A stretch of 64,000 nucleotides of DNA. It comes from Rallus limicola. Its lineage: Eukaryota > Chordata > Aves > Gruiformes > Rallidae. Below, in pieces: positions 49,750-60,600 of the stretch. Made by a program: the position numbers and the translations under genes. Location of the stretch: NCBI GenBank assembly GCA_022605955.1, contig JAKCOZ010000040.1:2170001-2234000 (forward strand), written 5' to 3'. Within the stretch, counting starts at the first letter, position 1. The number at the start of each line of letters is the position of its first letter. The notes under the pieces are model-generated. The model saw only the letters and a list, made by a program, of their open reading frames with translations. It did no database searches and was not told the origin of the DNA.

Positions 49750-50138
49750 GAGGGGTTTGTCTGTGGAGCGAGGGCTAGAACAAAGTTGTGGGGTGGAGGG
49801 GGAGGAGAGCGTGATTGACAGCCCTGAGCTGAGACTCATCCCTTACCTTGGGCCATGCGGTCTGATTGGCTGCCTGCTGACATCCCCAAGCCCTGCACTT
49901 TTTAATAGACGCTTTTGGATGATCTACAGGGAAAAGGCTTGGAGAGGTGTGTTTCTGACAAGCCAGAAAGTCATCGGCACTACAAGGGACTTTGTTTAAC
50001 TATTTTTTTTTTTTACAATATTTATTTATATTTTTTTTTTCCTGGAAGGGAGGGGATTCTTCTTTTTTTTTTTTTTTTTGTACTTCATGTTTTGCTGAAA
50101 ACTTCGCTGAGATTCTCCCCTTGCACCAGGCTGGACTA
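49750..50138 (+). promoter_or_regulatory. WNT3: Putative WNT3 promoter and 5' UTR
   Basis: Upstream of the WNT3 ATG are an inverted CCAAT box (TGATTGGCTG, 49862-49871), a TATA-like CTTTTTAATAG at 49898-49908 and an ACAAAG SOX/TCF-type motif at about 49780-49785. These suggest a start near 49.93 kb. The proposed 5' UTR contains long T runs (50004-50016, 50029-50040 and 50062-50079). There is little CpG enrichment, unlike WNT9B. The assignment is inferred from motifs and position. Confidence 0.5.
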
Positions 50139-50218
50139 ATGGATTACCACCTGCTTGGACTAATTTTATCTTTTCTCTTCAATGGCACAAAGGTCTTAGC
50201 CGGTTACCCAATTTGGTG
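50139..50218 (+). CDS. WNT3: WNT3 coding exon 1 (partial gene)
   Basis: WNT3 is a secreted lipid-modified ligand for Frizzled/LRP6 in canonical beta-catenin signalling, needed for primitive streak and limb development. This exon encodes 26 residues plus two bases of a tryptophan codon. It begins MDYHLLGLILSFLFNG and ends LAGYPIWW, which matches the mammalian WNT3 signal peptide and the YPIWW start of the mature protein. Signal cleavage is expected near Ala21/Gly22. The donor is TG/gtaaga, giving the split W codon usual for this family. WNT3 is favoured over WNT3A by the VLAGYPIWW context and by its neighbour WNT9B (in mammals WNT3A pairs with WNT9A). The Kozak context is weak (C at -3, G at +4). 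All later exons lie outside the window. Confidence 0.93.
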
Positions 50219-53200
50219 GTAAGATTTCTCTCTCTCTCCCCCCTTTCCCCTCCCCCGCCCCCTTCCCTCTTTCTATGATTAATTAATGAATTAATTAATT
50301 ATTAGCTATGGGATTTGTGTGGATGCTTGTCCCTTCCTTTTCACCCTTTCACCCTGCTGAGCTGGCCACGACTGCACGTTCGATTCTAAGCATAATTTCT
50401 TCAGATTTCCCCCTGTAATTAATGAAAAGTTTGGGGGGTTATTTTTACAGAGCAATGTCTGGGTTCCCTTTTGGGCAAATGGAGTCTTCCTCACCACTCT
50501 TAATTTCTCCATTTTTGTCACTGTAGCAATAAGCATTTGTTTTTAGAGGTAAAAAGATGCGGGTTTATTTTCTGGTGCAATAGGAATTGTGTCTGGTGCC
50601 TGACTGGGTGGCAGGTATTTCCTTCCTTTCCATTAACCTACCATCAATCCTTGGGAAAAAAAAAAAACAAAACAACCCCCAAAACAACAATTAATTCTAT
50701 TTTCCTTTTTGGCTGCTGCAGTTTTTTGGACTTCTTTCTCTTCTTTTGTTGTATTCTGTCATGTGAATTTAGTCCGGCAAAGAAGCTGAGAACGCAAATG
50801 GCACCTGAGAAAAGATTCCTTAGGAAAATTCCTCAAAGATGTATTTTGCTCTTTTAATCGTGGAAATGGCACTTATTTCCTTGCCCAAAAAATTTAAAAA
50901 AAAAAAATTTACAAAAAAGATTTGGTTATATCTTATAAGAAACCTGAGTTACTTATGTTAAAAAGAAATGTAACAGTATATATATATATATATAAAACTA
51001 TATTAACAAAATGCAATTGGAAGCACTTTAGAACAAAAAAATTCAGGTCATTTGTACACAGCAGACAGCGAGTTGCATAACAGAATATCTCAGTTAATTT
51101 CTTTATTTTTAATTTAGGATTTCTTATTGGAATATAGCTCATTAAGTTTCTGTATGTGCCAGGTAGGGGCTGTAAGCCTAATGGTGTGTTAGGGAAAAGA
51201 GAAGAGATGTAGGAATTTGGTGCTACTGAGATTCTTGGGTTATTTTCACCTTTCCAGAAAAGTCTGGGTTGTTTTTTTTTTTTATTACTGAATTAGATCC
51301 TTTCAGTGCCAACATGGAGATGGCAAGAAGTGGGTGGGAGTGAACTTGGAAATGGACTGCCATGCCTGGGAATATTTAGAAATCAGAAGGGAAAAGCTGA
51401 ATTTTTTTTTTTTAAATCCACTTATTATTGTAGACTTTGAGAATGAATATGTGCAATTCCAGCAGAGAAAGATGGAGAATACAATAAGTCCACACTCAGG
51501 AAGCGTTTAAAAGCTCCGCAGGTTCATGAAATGGCTAAATCTCAGCATGTTTTCCTGAAGAATTAAATGATTTCCTCACCCTGAGCGTGGCTGCCTAACT
51601 TCAGGACCTAAGCCTGGGGCAGGGGAGCCTACTGAAATATCCACAGCATCACTTTGATTCCTTACATCCCTTTTCACCCTGGTCTCTGGTCTGGGGACCG
51701 GCGTGTCCGACCGGGGGTGCACGGCAGGTTGTAGAACAGGTCAATATTGCATGGCTGGATCTAAAGACAAGGATCTGCGTGGGGCAGCGGTACCTTGCTG
51801 TGACATCAGCTCTCCCAGGGTCTCACCAGCTCCTGACCTGCCTCAGGCTTTGATATTAATCAGGATTTAGTGCCCGAATCAAGGAGGGGTTTGACTCTCA
51901 GAGTGAGGAACCGAAATCTTGATGAAAACGTCTATTTTTTCCCCCTGTGAAACGCAAATGTCCCCATGAGCAAAATGTCCCTCCCTGTTTTCAGGAGAAT
52001 ACACTGCAGACAGGTGTCTGCCCCATGTCCTTGCCTTCTCCAAAATCCCTACAAACTCACCCAAAATGAATAATACAGAGGACACGTAAGACAAACACCA
52101 GGGGCACAGCAAGCAGCATCAGTGGGAGAGGAGGGAACTGAACAAGCTATCTGCAGAATTTCATTCAATAGATCCAAATCTTGTGTATTTTTGTTTTGAG
52201 ATTCTGGCAATACCAAAGTGCTGGAGAGTCTCTGCTGCGCTGAAAGGGTGTGAGGAGATGCCCCGCATTGGACTTGAGGGGCTATCCAAAATTGTCACAG
52301 GGTTTCAGAGGTTTCTTGAAGGCTGGGGGAGCAGAAGGGCAGAAATATCTGGGCCAGGGCTCCCCGGCTGCTCAGGCAGACACAATGCTTCCCACAGCAC
52401 ACAGAATTAAATATCCCCTTCAGTGACACTGAAGGCTTTGAACATCTGCTCTGTGGAGCTGAGATCTTACGTACAGTAAGCATGATGTGATATACTCTTT
52501 AAAAAGCATCCTTTTCCAGTTATCCTCCTGACCCTCTGAGCTTTAGGCAGACACAGAGCAGACTTTGGGAGATGAGTCCCACTTGCAGGATTCAACATGC
52601 CCCAAAACAGGGGGGTAGGGAAGCAAAGATGGGACACGGCATCAGCTGTGTTGGGCTCTTGCACCCCTCCAGGTCAGGCTGGACCTGAGATCACCAAGGC
52701 TTCCTTATCCTCAGCTAAACCCATCCCTGCTAACTACCAGACCTTCAGGAAGACTACTCAGCTTGCAGGAACCCCAGACTGCTGACAGATAGTGCCCATT
52801 CCTTCTGGTGCAACCTCTCTGGGTATTTTTCTGCTGTATAGGGAATATTTTTGCAGCAAAATCAAAAACAGATCACTTCTCCTTTGGAGTATAAACAGGA
52901 AAAACATTTACATCTCTAGTTGGGGAGGAAATGCCTGGATGTGCACAAGGAAAAGAAGTGCAATGAGAATGGGGGTCTCTGCACCTTTTAAATGGGTTTA
53001 GGGGTGGCTGGAATAATCCAGCTGCTCCACAGCGCAGTCAGACAATACCGGCCAGCACGACATCAGGAACAGCGCAGCGGAAGGGATAAAGGCAAAAAGA
53101 TGAAGCTGCTGAGGGTTCCCACTGAGTTGTATTTTTATTGAGGGGCCAGGGAAGGACATTGTCCATCTGCTTATATTATCTAGAGAAACCATAACTCCAC

Positions 53201-55610
53201 AGCGATGGCCAGCGTGCACGCCATCATGTTGGAGGGTGGATCCTGCCCTTGGCTTCAGTGATGAAATGTTAGATGCCAGGCAGGGAGGCTCAAGCCATCA
53301 GTGCTTGGCATGGGGAGTGTTCTGGATGGACAGCATGCAAAGGGAAGGACGTTGTGGGGCAAACACCAATCTGAGGTGTCCAGGCTCACTGGTGGCAGTG
53401 GGAAGGTGGAGCTGCCAGGCTGTAAAGAGCAGCATTCACAGTCCAGCCTTTTGGATTGCTGGCAGATCCCTGACATCCTCCTGTCCCTGACCTGCTAGCA
53501 TTTTCCCAGGCAACACCTGAGCAAGATCTGGAGGTAGCACAGACCCTGGATGTAACCTTCAATGAGCAGGGGTGGTATTTTGCTGTAGGTCCAACCCTTG
53601 CTCACCTGCTTCCCTCAGATTACAGCAGTGAAAAGGAACAAATGGGGCACAGATGGGAAAAGGTCATCGAAATGCTGCCTGTGAGGGTGCTGACAAGAGG
53701 AGCTAAAGCCAACAAAAGCTTACTCAGAGATGTGTCCAACACTTTTTCTGTCTGGATTACTGCTGCTAAAAGAGAAGCAGAGAAAACTGAGGTAGAGAGA
53801 AGGGCTGAAGTCATGGACACCAGGACTGCTGCTCTTCCTGACCCTTCAGGGGTGTCATGGATGTAAAACAACATGGGTGGTGGGGTCGTAGCTGGAACCC
53901 GAGCCCTGTAGACAGCAGTCATGGGTCAGGCCAACAGCCTTTTTTGGTGCCAGGAGTAGGGATGGTGGGAACACACTCATGACAACATGGAGAACAGAAC
54001 TTATCTGAGTCATTGGGGCTGGGGAGGTTGAAGTATGAACGGCTAGTCAGTGCTGCATATAGACAGACTGATGGATGGGCCCAGAGCTTTCTGTCCTGAG
54101 AGAATTTAGATAAAAATCTAGCCCATGGCCAGAGCTGTGCCAGTGCAGGCCAACAGAGATATTGTGGCCCAGGAAACAACTAGAAACCTCTCCAGGATGC
54201 TAAGACCTGTGCAGGGGCTGAAGAAGACAATCAAGGAAACAATTCCAGCCATGAACACAGAGGAAACACCAAATGCTCTCCTCTTCCATAAGCATCATTG
54301 ACCAAGAAGTCCTAAAAACCTCTGGAGCATCACTAGCCTGCAGAAAGGAGCCAGGTTTGGAGTCACTGGTGTGAACAGGGAGCAAAAAACCCGTTTCTCT
54401 CATCATTCCTCAAGACAGTATTAATAGTTCACTGGCCATAACTGCAACTACCACCAAGTGCATCTTCCCATCCAGCATTCATTGGCCTCTAAGCAGATGA
54501 CTTGGCATGTGGAAGAGGTTTTGTCCATCATATATTACTAAATTTTATTTCTATCCCTCAGAAATGTTTTCATGGGAAGCTGGAGGCTTTGGCAGGTGTC
54601 TGAGGATACCAGTGGCCTTGGGCCACCGGGAAGAGACAGATAGAAACTTAAAAACATGTTCTCACTTGTCCCACAGTAGCTTCCTTGTTAGGAAAAACAT
54701 GTATGTGAAAACCATTTGCATGTAGATGTTGTCTTAGATGACATATAACTTGTCTTCTTTAGCTTTCAGTGTCTTACCTTGCTGGAGTGAATGGCAGACT
54801 TCATTTTCTTGACACTCTTGGGTTTTTTCACTCTCTGAAGGTCCCAAACATTTCTATCCTGTAGCCTGTTTTGGTGTAGGAATGTGGCCCTTGGAACTTT
54901 ATTCAAAGGAGTAAAATTTCAATGAAGCCTCAGTCTACAAGAGTGGATTTCCTGATGCAAATCCAGCTGCTGTAGAACTACAGAGGAAGAAAAAGGCCAC
55001 CCCCCCACCCCCCTTTATCATTTCCCTACGGCTTAAAATTCATCCAGTTCTGGGGAAAAATGACTAAGATAATGATGGAGTCTGTCAGTGACACAGCTGA
55101 CAGCATGTACCCTGCAAGCCCAGAGGTGCTGCTCTGGCTCCTGGTCTGGCACAGGAAGCCAAAGCACCTCCACCAGCAGCCTGCACTAGCACGTGAAGCT
55201 CTGAACTGGAAGAGCTGACGCATAAACCACACATGGCCTCCTGCTGAGGCTGCTGGAGGGGTGTGAACACCCGCCGGCGGCTGGTGGGTGATGCTGCAGA
55301 CTGCTGCCCTAGATGTGTCAAAGCTTGTCTGCCAGGGCTATAGGTGAAGCTACCTGGGGATCGCAGTGAGGTCAGAGGTAATGAGAGAGATGCTGGGGTG
55401 ACGTGTGGTTGCTCATGAAAACAGCTGTTGATAACCAAATGCCCACAAGCATCCAGGATCTTGTGGTTCTAAAGGTGTTCCTCAGTGTTTTCTGCAGCCT
55501 GCGGGAATCCATGTCACCACCCTGCCAAACGGGAGGGTTAGTTTGTGCCATGAAAGCAACAGATTTCCACAACCAAGCTGAAATTCAGATTCTTTGTACA
55601 GCAAACACAC
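50219..55610. other. Repeat-poor proximal part of WNT3 intron 1
   Basis: The first 5.4 kb of the intron has no recognisable CR1 or LTR. It includes a TAAT-rich cluster at 50278-50304, runs of T or A, and no exon with splice support. Weak CpG enrichment near 51.69-51.75 kb is too short to call an island. Confidence 0.45.
50977..50994. repeat. (TA)9 run
   Basis: A pure TA dinucleotide run of 18 bases in WNT3 intron 1. Confidence 0.9.
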
Positions 55611-55830
55611 ATAGAATCGTAGACTGGTCAGGTATCTGATGAAATTTATCAAGTTGCCTGTTCATAGAATCCCAGCCTGGTCTGGGTTGGAAGGGACCCC
55701 AAGGATCACAGAGCTCCAACCCCCTGACACAGGCAGGGCCACCAACCTCCAGGCCTGGAGCTACACAAGGCTGCCCAGGGCCCCAGCCAACCTGGCCTTG
55801 AACACCCCCAAGGGATGGGGCACCCACCAC
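55611..55830 (-). mobile_element. CR1 3' fragment with two tails separated by a 32-base segment
   Basis: Reading on the minus strand, the CR1 body (about 55830-55672) ends with a normal GATTCTATGAA tail. It is followed by a 32-base non-CR1 segment and then a second tail (ACCAGTCTACGATTCTATG, 55628-55610). The non-CR1 segment is the same one found after the 46.7 kb copy. Confidence 0.9.
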
Positions 55831-56647
55831 ACACATGAGCAGCTCTAATAATTTTCAGCTTCTGAGGATGTGTATCCTTGCCCATATCCTTGGGAATATA
55901 TGCCCATTCCCTCAAAATTCCCTCCAGGCCCACCAATCCTGGAGCCAGAGCATGGAAAAAGGGCCCTGACTCACACAAAGACTTTAAAGTGTTTCTACCC
56001 TTAAGCCAGCAATCTCTGCTGTCATTCTTGTAGCTCAATTCAGAAGTACATTTAAGTGATCACAAAGCTATTGAGGGACTGTTTAATTGAAATACTGATT
56101 GCTTTTAATTTGAATCCATCCTTAAAAGCAGCATTTGACAAAGTGAAACACCTGCCTAAGGACTGGAAAACCATGAGGTTCTTCTGGCCACCCAGTACTC
56201 TTAGCTCAGGGCCAGCTACAGTGTGTTGGGGATGCTGGAGGCCACCAATGAGTCAATTCACATACTGGTCGTTCCATATGCTGACTTGCTTCCTCAGACA
56301 TGTATCTACACTCACCTTGATGTGGTCAGGTAGACACCTCCCACCCCACCAACACGGCTGTGTCTGTGCAGGCAGGGAAGCAGTGACAGTGCTCACCAGT
56401 GGGAATATGAACCCACAGTTGTGCCCATCCCAAACAAAATGAAGCATGTGCTGGGCTACACTGGGAGGAGGAGTGTGGGCAATACATTGAGGGGACCTGT
56501 CATCCTCTGCCAATGTGAGGCAGTTGTACCACTGTGTGGAGAGGTGCTCCTCCTGACCCCAGCTCAAGGGGGATGTTGAGAAACTGCAGAGTAGCCAGTG
56601 GATGTTTCCATGATGCTAAGGATCTGGGGCACATGGTTCACCAGGGA

Positions 56648-56780
56648 AGTATGTGGGACTTGGGCTCATTTAGTCTGGACAAGAGGAGATTGAGGGATGT
56701 CCAATGGCCTGTGGCTTCTTGAAGGGTTTTTACAAATATGCTAGAGCCAATCTCTGTAGTGCCAGGCAGTATAATAAAGG
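56648..56780 (+). mobile_element. Degenerate internal CR1 fragment
   Basis: Matches the CR1 region before the tail: GGGCTCATTTAGTCTGGACA, AGAGGAGATTGAGGG and a decayed ATAAATATCTG-like part. It lacks the 3' end and is strongly diverged. Confidence 0.65.
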
Positions 56781-57115
56781 ATATTTGCCACAAGTTGGGA
56801 CTTCAAATTTCACGCTTGCATGATGACACCCTCTTTGCTTCAGGATGGTGTGTCCCAGAGCTAGGTGCATATGGAGGTTAGGAGGTTCCCTCCTTGGACA
56901 ATACTCAATCCCCAGCTTATGTTTAGCAGCCACATAGGGCCTTCATTAGGACCCTGAACACAACTGAGAAACTCTCATCCATGTGACAGCTCATGTTTTA
57001 TGATGGTAACATAAAGCCCAACATTCCAAGGATGTGTGATGGTCACTCATGTCACACCTGCTCTATGCTATGCATCTTCTGTGCTCAGATACGAGTATTG
57101 CCACTCCATTTAGGT

Positions 57116-57637
57116 CACAGAATCACAGAATGCTAGGAGTTGGAAGGGACTTTGAAAGATCATCTAGTCCAACCCTCCTGCCAGAGCAGGATCTCCTAGA
57201 CTAAATCACACAGGAACACATCTAGGTGGGTTTTGAATGTCTCCAGAGGAGACTCCACAGCCTCTCTGGGCAGCCTGTTCCAGTGAAAAAGTTAAAAAGT
57301 TTCTCCTTATATTCACATGGAACTTCCTCTGCTCCAGATTGTACCCATTGCCCCTTGTCCTATCACTGCCATCACTGAGAAGAGCCTGACTCCATCCTCC
57401 TGACTTATTTATAAACATTAATAAGGTCACCCCTCAGTCTCCTCTTCTCCAAGTTAAAGAGGTCCAGCTCCCTCAGCCTCTCCTCATAAGGGAGGGGTTC
57501 AACTCCATCATCTTGGTGCCCTGTGCTGGACTCTTTCAAGAAGTTCTCTGTCCTTCTTGAACTGAGGAGCCCAGAACTGGACACAGGTGGGGTCTCACCA
57601 GAGCAAAGTAGAGGGGGAGAAGGACCTCTCTCGTCCT
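57116..57637 (-). mobile_element. CR1 LINE 3' fragment, about 520 bp
   Basis: Reverse orientation, tail GTCACAGAATCACAGAATGC, then TTGGAAGGGACTTTGAAAGA, GGCAGCCTGTTCCAGTG, CCCTTGTCCTATCACTG and the reverse transcriptase C-terminal region (CCAGCTCCCTCAGCCTCTCC, CCCAGAACTGGACACAG). It is a different CR1 subfamily from the 46.7/48.8/55.7 kb group. Confidence 0.92.
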
Positions 57638-60600
57638 ATTGAAGGTCTTTAGCTAATGCTTTCTCGCTGCATTTATCTTGGCTTTGTTGTTCTACTGTCA
57701 TCACTGGTGTGTGAGCCAAGCCAAGATGCAAGAAAGACTTCAGCCCTTCCTTCCTCCTGTAGGCACTGTACAGGCCTGGGCAGTTTGAACCCTCAGAGGA
57801 CATGACTATAAGGTCACTAAATTTGGGGGTTAACACTTTCATTATTTATCTGACACTCAGAGGGCACTTGGTTTCCACTGGTGTTCCAGAGGCTGAGTGA
57901 ACACTGCACATCACCAGCACTGGTAACCAGGAGGCGGAAGGTTATCTTCCACCTGACATTGGTGATAAGGTCTCAGTCATGCTCATCAGGCCTTTCCACT
58001 GCCAAGTCAAACAGTCCAACCTAAACTAAAGGCTGGATTTTGTATGGAAATGCAGGAAAATATCCAAGAAGCCAGTTTATAAGAACTAAAAAGTGAACCT
58101 TAATTCTGAAATAATAAAGATTAAAGAAATGTGCAGTGTGTTTAAAATATGCAGATACAATGCACAGCACTCTCAGTTATCTCTGCAAACTGAAAAATAT
58201 CTTCATCTGATGTGGAGCTACAAATCTTCATTCCTGAGGCACGCCAGCAGATAGGCCAGCCATCCAACACACAACATCTGCTCAGACACAGAGTCTGTTA
58301 GTCCATCTGCCAACAGAAATCTCAACACAACAAGTGCAGCATCATGAGAACCAAGCTGCCTTAATCAGTGTTTGCTTCTCATATACAAATTTGAGGCAGT
58401 TGGGTTAGCAATGGTACTTGTTTAGAAATGTCTCACTGCTAAGGCTCTCTTAGCCTTGTAGTTCTGATTTGCATGAGTTGTGTTGAGCCAAAACAGTATC
58501 TATGGCAATTTGGCTCAACTTGAGCCTGTTTTGAAACTTCTGCCAGGCCTGAGTGAAACATCCTAGGCACATCTAGTAGGAGTCTTAGCAGCTGCTAGTT
58601 GCTGTCTTCCCACTGACTGTTGGTTGGCTAGTTTTGGCATGTGATGGCATATCAAATATGGAACTTTTCTGAGCATTAAAATTGAATTCTGAATTCAGAA
58701 TTCTATTCATTTGGCAATGTGGACACACCCAAAGTCCTTGATGAAAGTCAAGGCCTTGTGCATCCAAGAAATTAACATTTTTACAATATTATGAGGCTTA
58801 TGCCAAAGGCTTTTTGAAGATGAACTCATGAGTTTTATTTGTGTCTGTATGGAAAGGATCATCTCTCAGGAGATGTAGGCTGGCATTCCTGCTTTATTTA
58901 AGCACACTCTTATTCTCAGTTTATTAAAGGCATTGGCTTGAGAAGGAGCTTGTAATGGAAATTGTGCACTGCCTGGTGTAGCTCTAAGAGGTTTTAAGGT
59001 ACTACAGTAGTCTATAGCAAGAGATTTGCAATGAGATTTCTCTCCCAGAAAGGTAGGATCCTACTGTATGCAAATCACCAATGTACAGTCTGCTGCTTAC
59101 CTCTCTGTAAGCTAGACCTCCAGAAAGTCTATCTTAGGTCTTACCTTGGAAAGGCTGAAACCACCATGTCACTTTCCTCTGTTGGTAGATGGAGCTACCC
59201 AATGACTGCAGACCAGATGTTGCAATGAGATGAGTCTGATGTTCACCAGCTCCTGCATATCTCCATAATCTCATTCTTCTTCAGTTCCACGTACCACTCA
59301 GTGGATCAAGCAGTGATTTTTCCTAAAGGATCTGAAATGGGAAGGATTTGTCAGGAACTTGGGATCATTATGTTTCTTACTATTAGCTCTGACTAGGAGT
59401 GTAGGACTCCTTAAAAAATCCCAACTAACCCCAAATCAGAAGGTTATTTGCAAACCACTAAGACAGTGGTCCTTTACAAACACATTTTGTGTCCCTTGTC
59501 CAAGACATTAGTCAGAGGATGCTTGTTTGCAGGCCACACATCCATCCAGCGCATAGAGTACATCCAGTAGACAGATAGGCTAATGTTGATGAAGGCTAGT
59601 CAAGAAAACCTCCACCATCACCCAAGAAAGAAGCCATGAACCATCCTGGGCTGAAAGGGCTTGAAAAATGGTATATTTACCCTGTAACAACAAAAATGTT
59701 GATCACCAGGACTGCTAGTGTAGCTGCTTTACTGTCTTTGAAAACATGAAAGGACTGTGCTCTGACAAGTAAGTTTGCTATGATAAAGGAGTCAAACCCT
59801 TTCTAATTCCTTTCCTAAAGATAGGTTTCCTGATTTGCTAATTTGTCTTTTTTTTTCCTTTTTTTTTTTTTTTTTTTTGCAATTCTCTGAACCTGTCTGG
59901 TTTTAATTAATCTTACAAATCTCATCAAGTTTACCTGGCACCTTTCCCAGTACTTGCACCTTTCATTTTCAAATGAGAAACACTTTCTCTGAGCCAGGCC
60001 AGCATTGCACTGGCTCAGACTCCAGATACCTTATCCAGGTTTTCAGCACAGACCTTCTGAGTTTAAAGCAGAAGGGGTTAGTGTTAGCTGATAAACACTT
60101 TGATTTTTACTCTGATCCCATTTCTCTGCCTCATAGTCATTCAGTTTCCCTGCAGTTACTTTCTAGCAATTATAATTAAGGAATTTGCAGTCACAGGGGC
60201 TCTCACAGCTCCAGTGGAGCCCTAACAAGTGACACTCAACTCCTTACTCCTCATTCCTCTCCTCCCACTGGAGATACCTGCAGCACAGGTAGCTTCACCT
60301 GAGCCAGCTGCCCCACTGACAATGGCCCATTTGCAGCACAGGTTTTACTTGCAGTGCTCTAAAATAAGATGTGTGCTCATTTTCCTTCTTGGACTATGCT
60401 GACCAACCAGGACAATGGTACCAGCAGCCCATCACAGTGGTACCAGCTGAAATGTCTGCAGTCCATCACATTACTCCCATCATCTGCATGTACAATACAG
60501 CTGGGTCCAGGCTTATACAAAAACCTCACAGAATTATTTATTTTCCTGTAGGAGTTACTGTTTCAGCCTCCAATCCAGCTTTCAACCAATAGCACAGACA

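Noticed and set aside
49992..50138. In-frame open extension upstream of the WNT3 ATG
   Set aside because: The frame is open back to 49992, but there is no ATG in it before 50139; its residues come from poly(T) tracts (phenylalanine runs).
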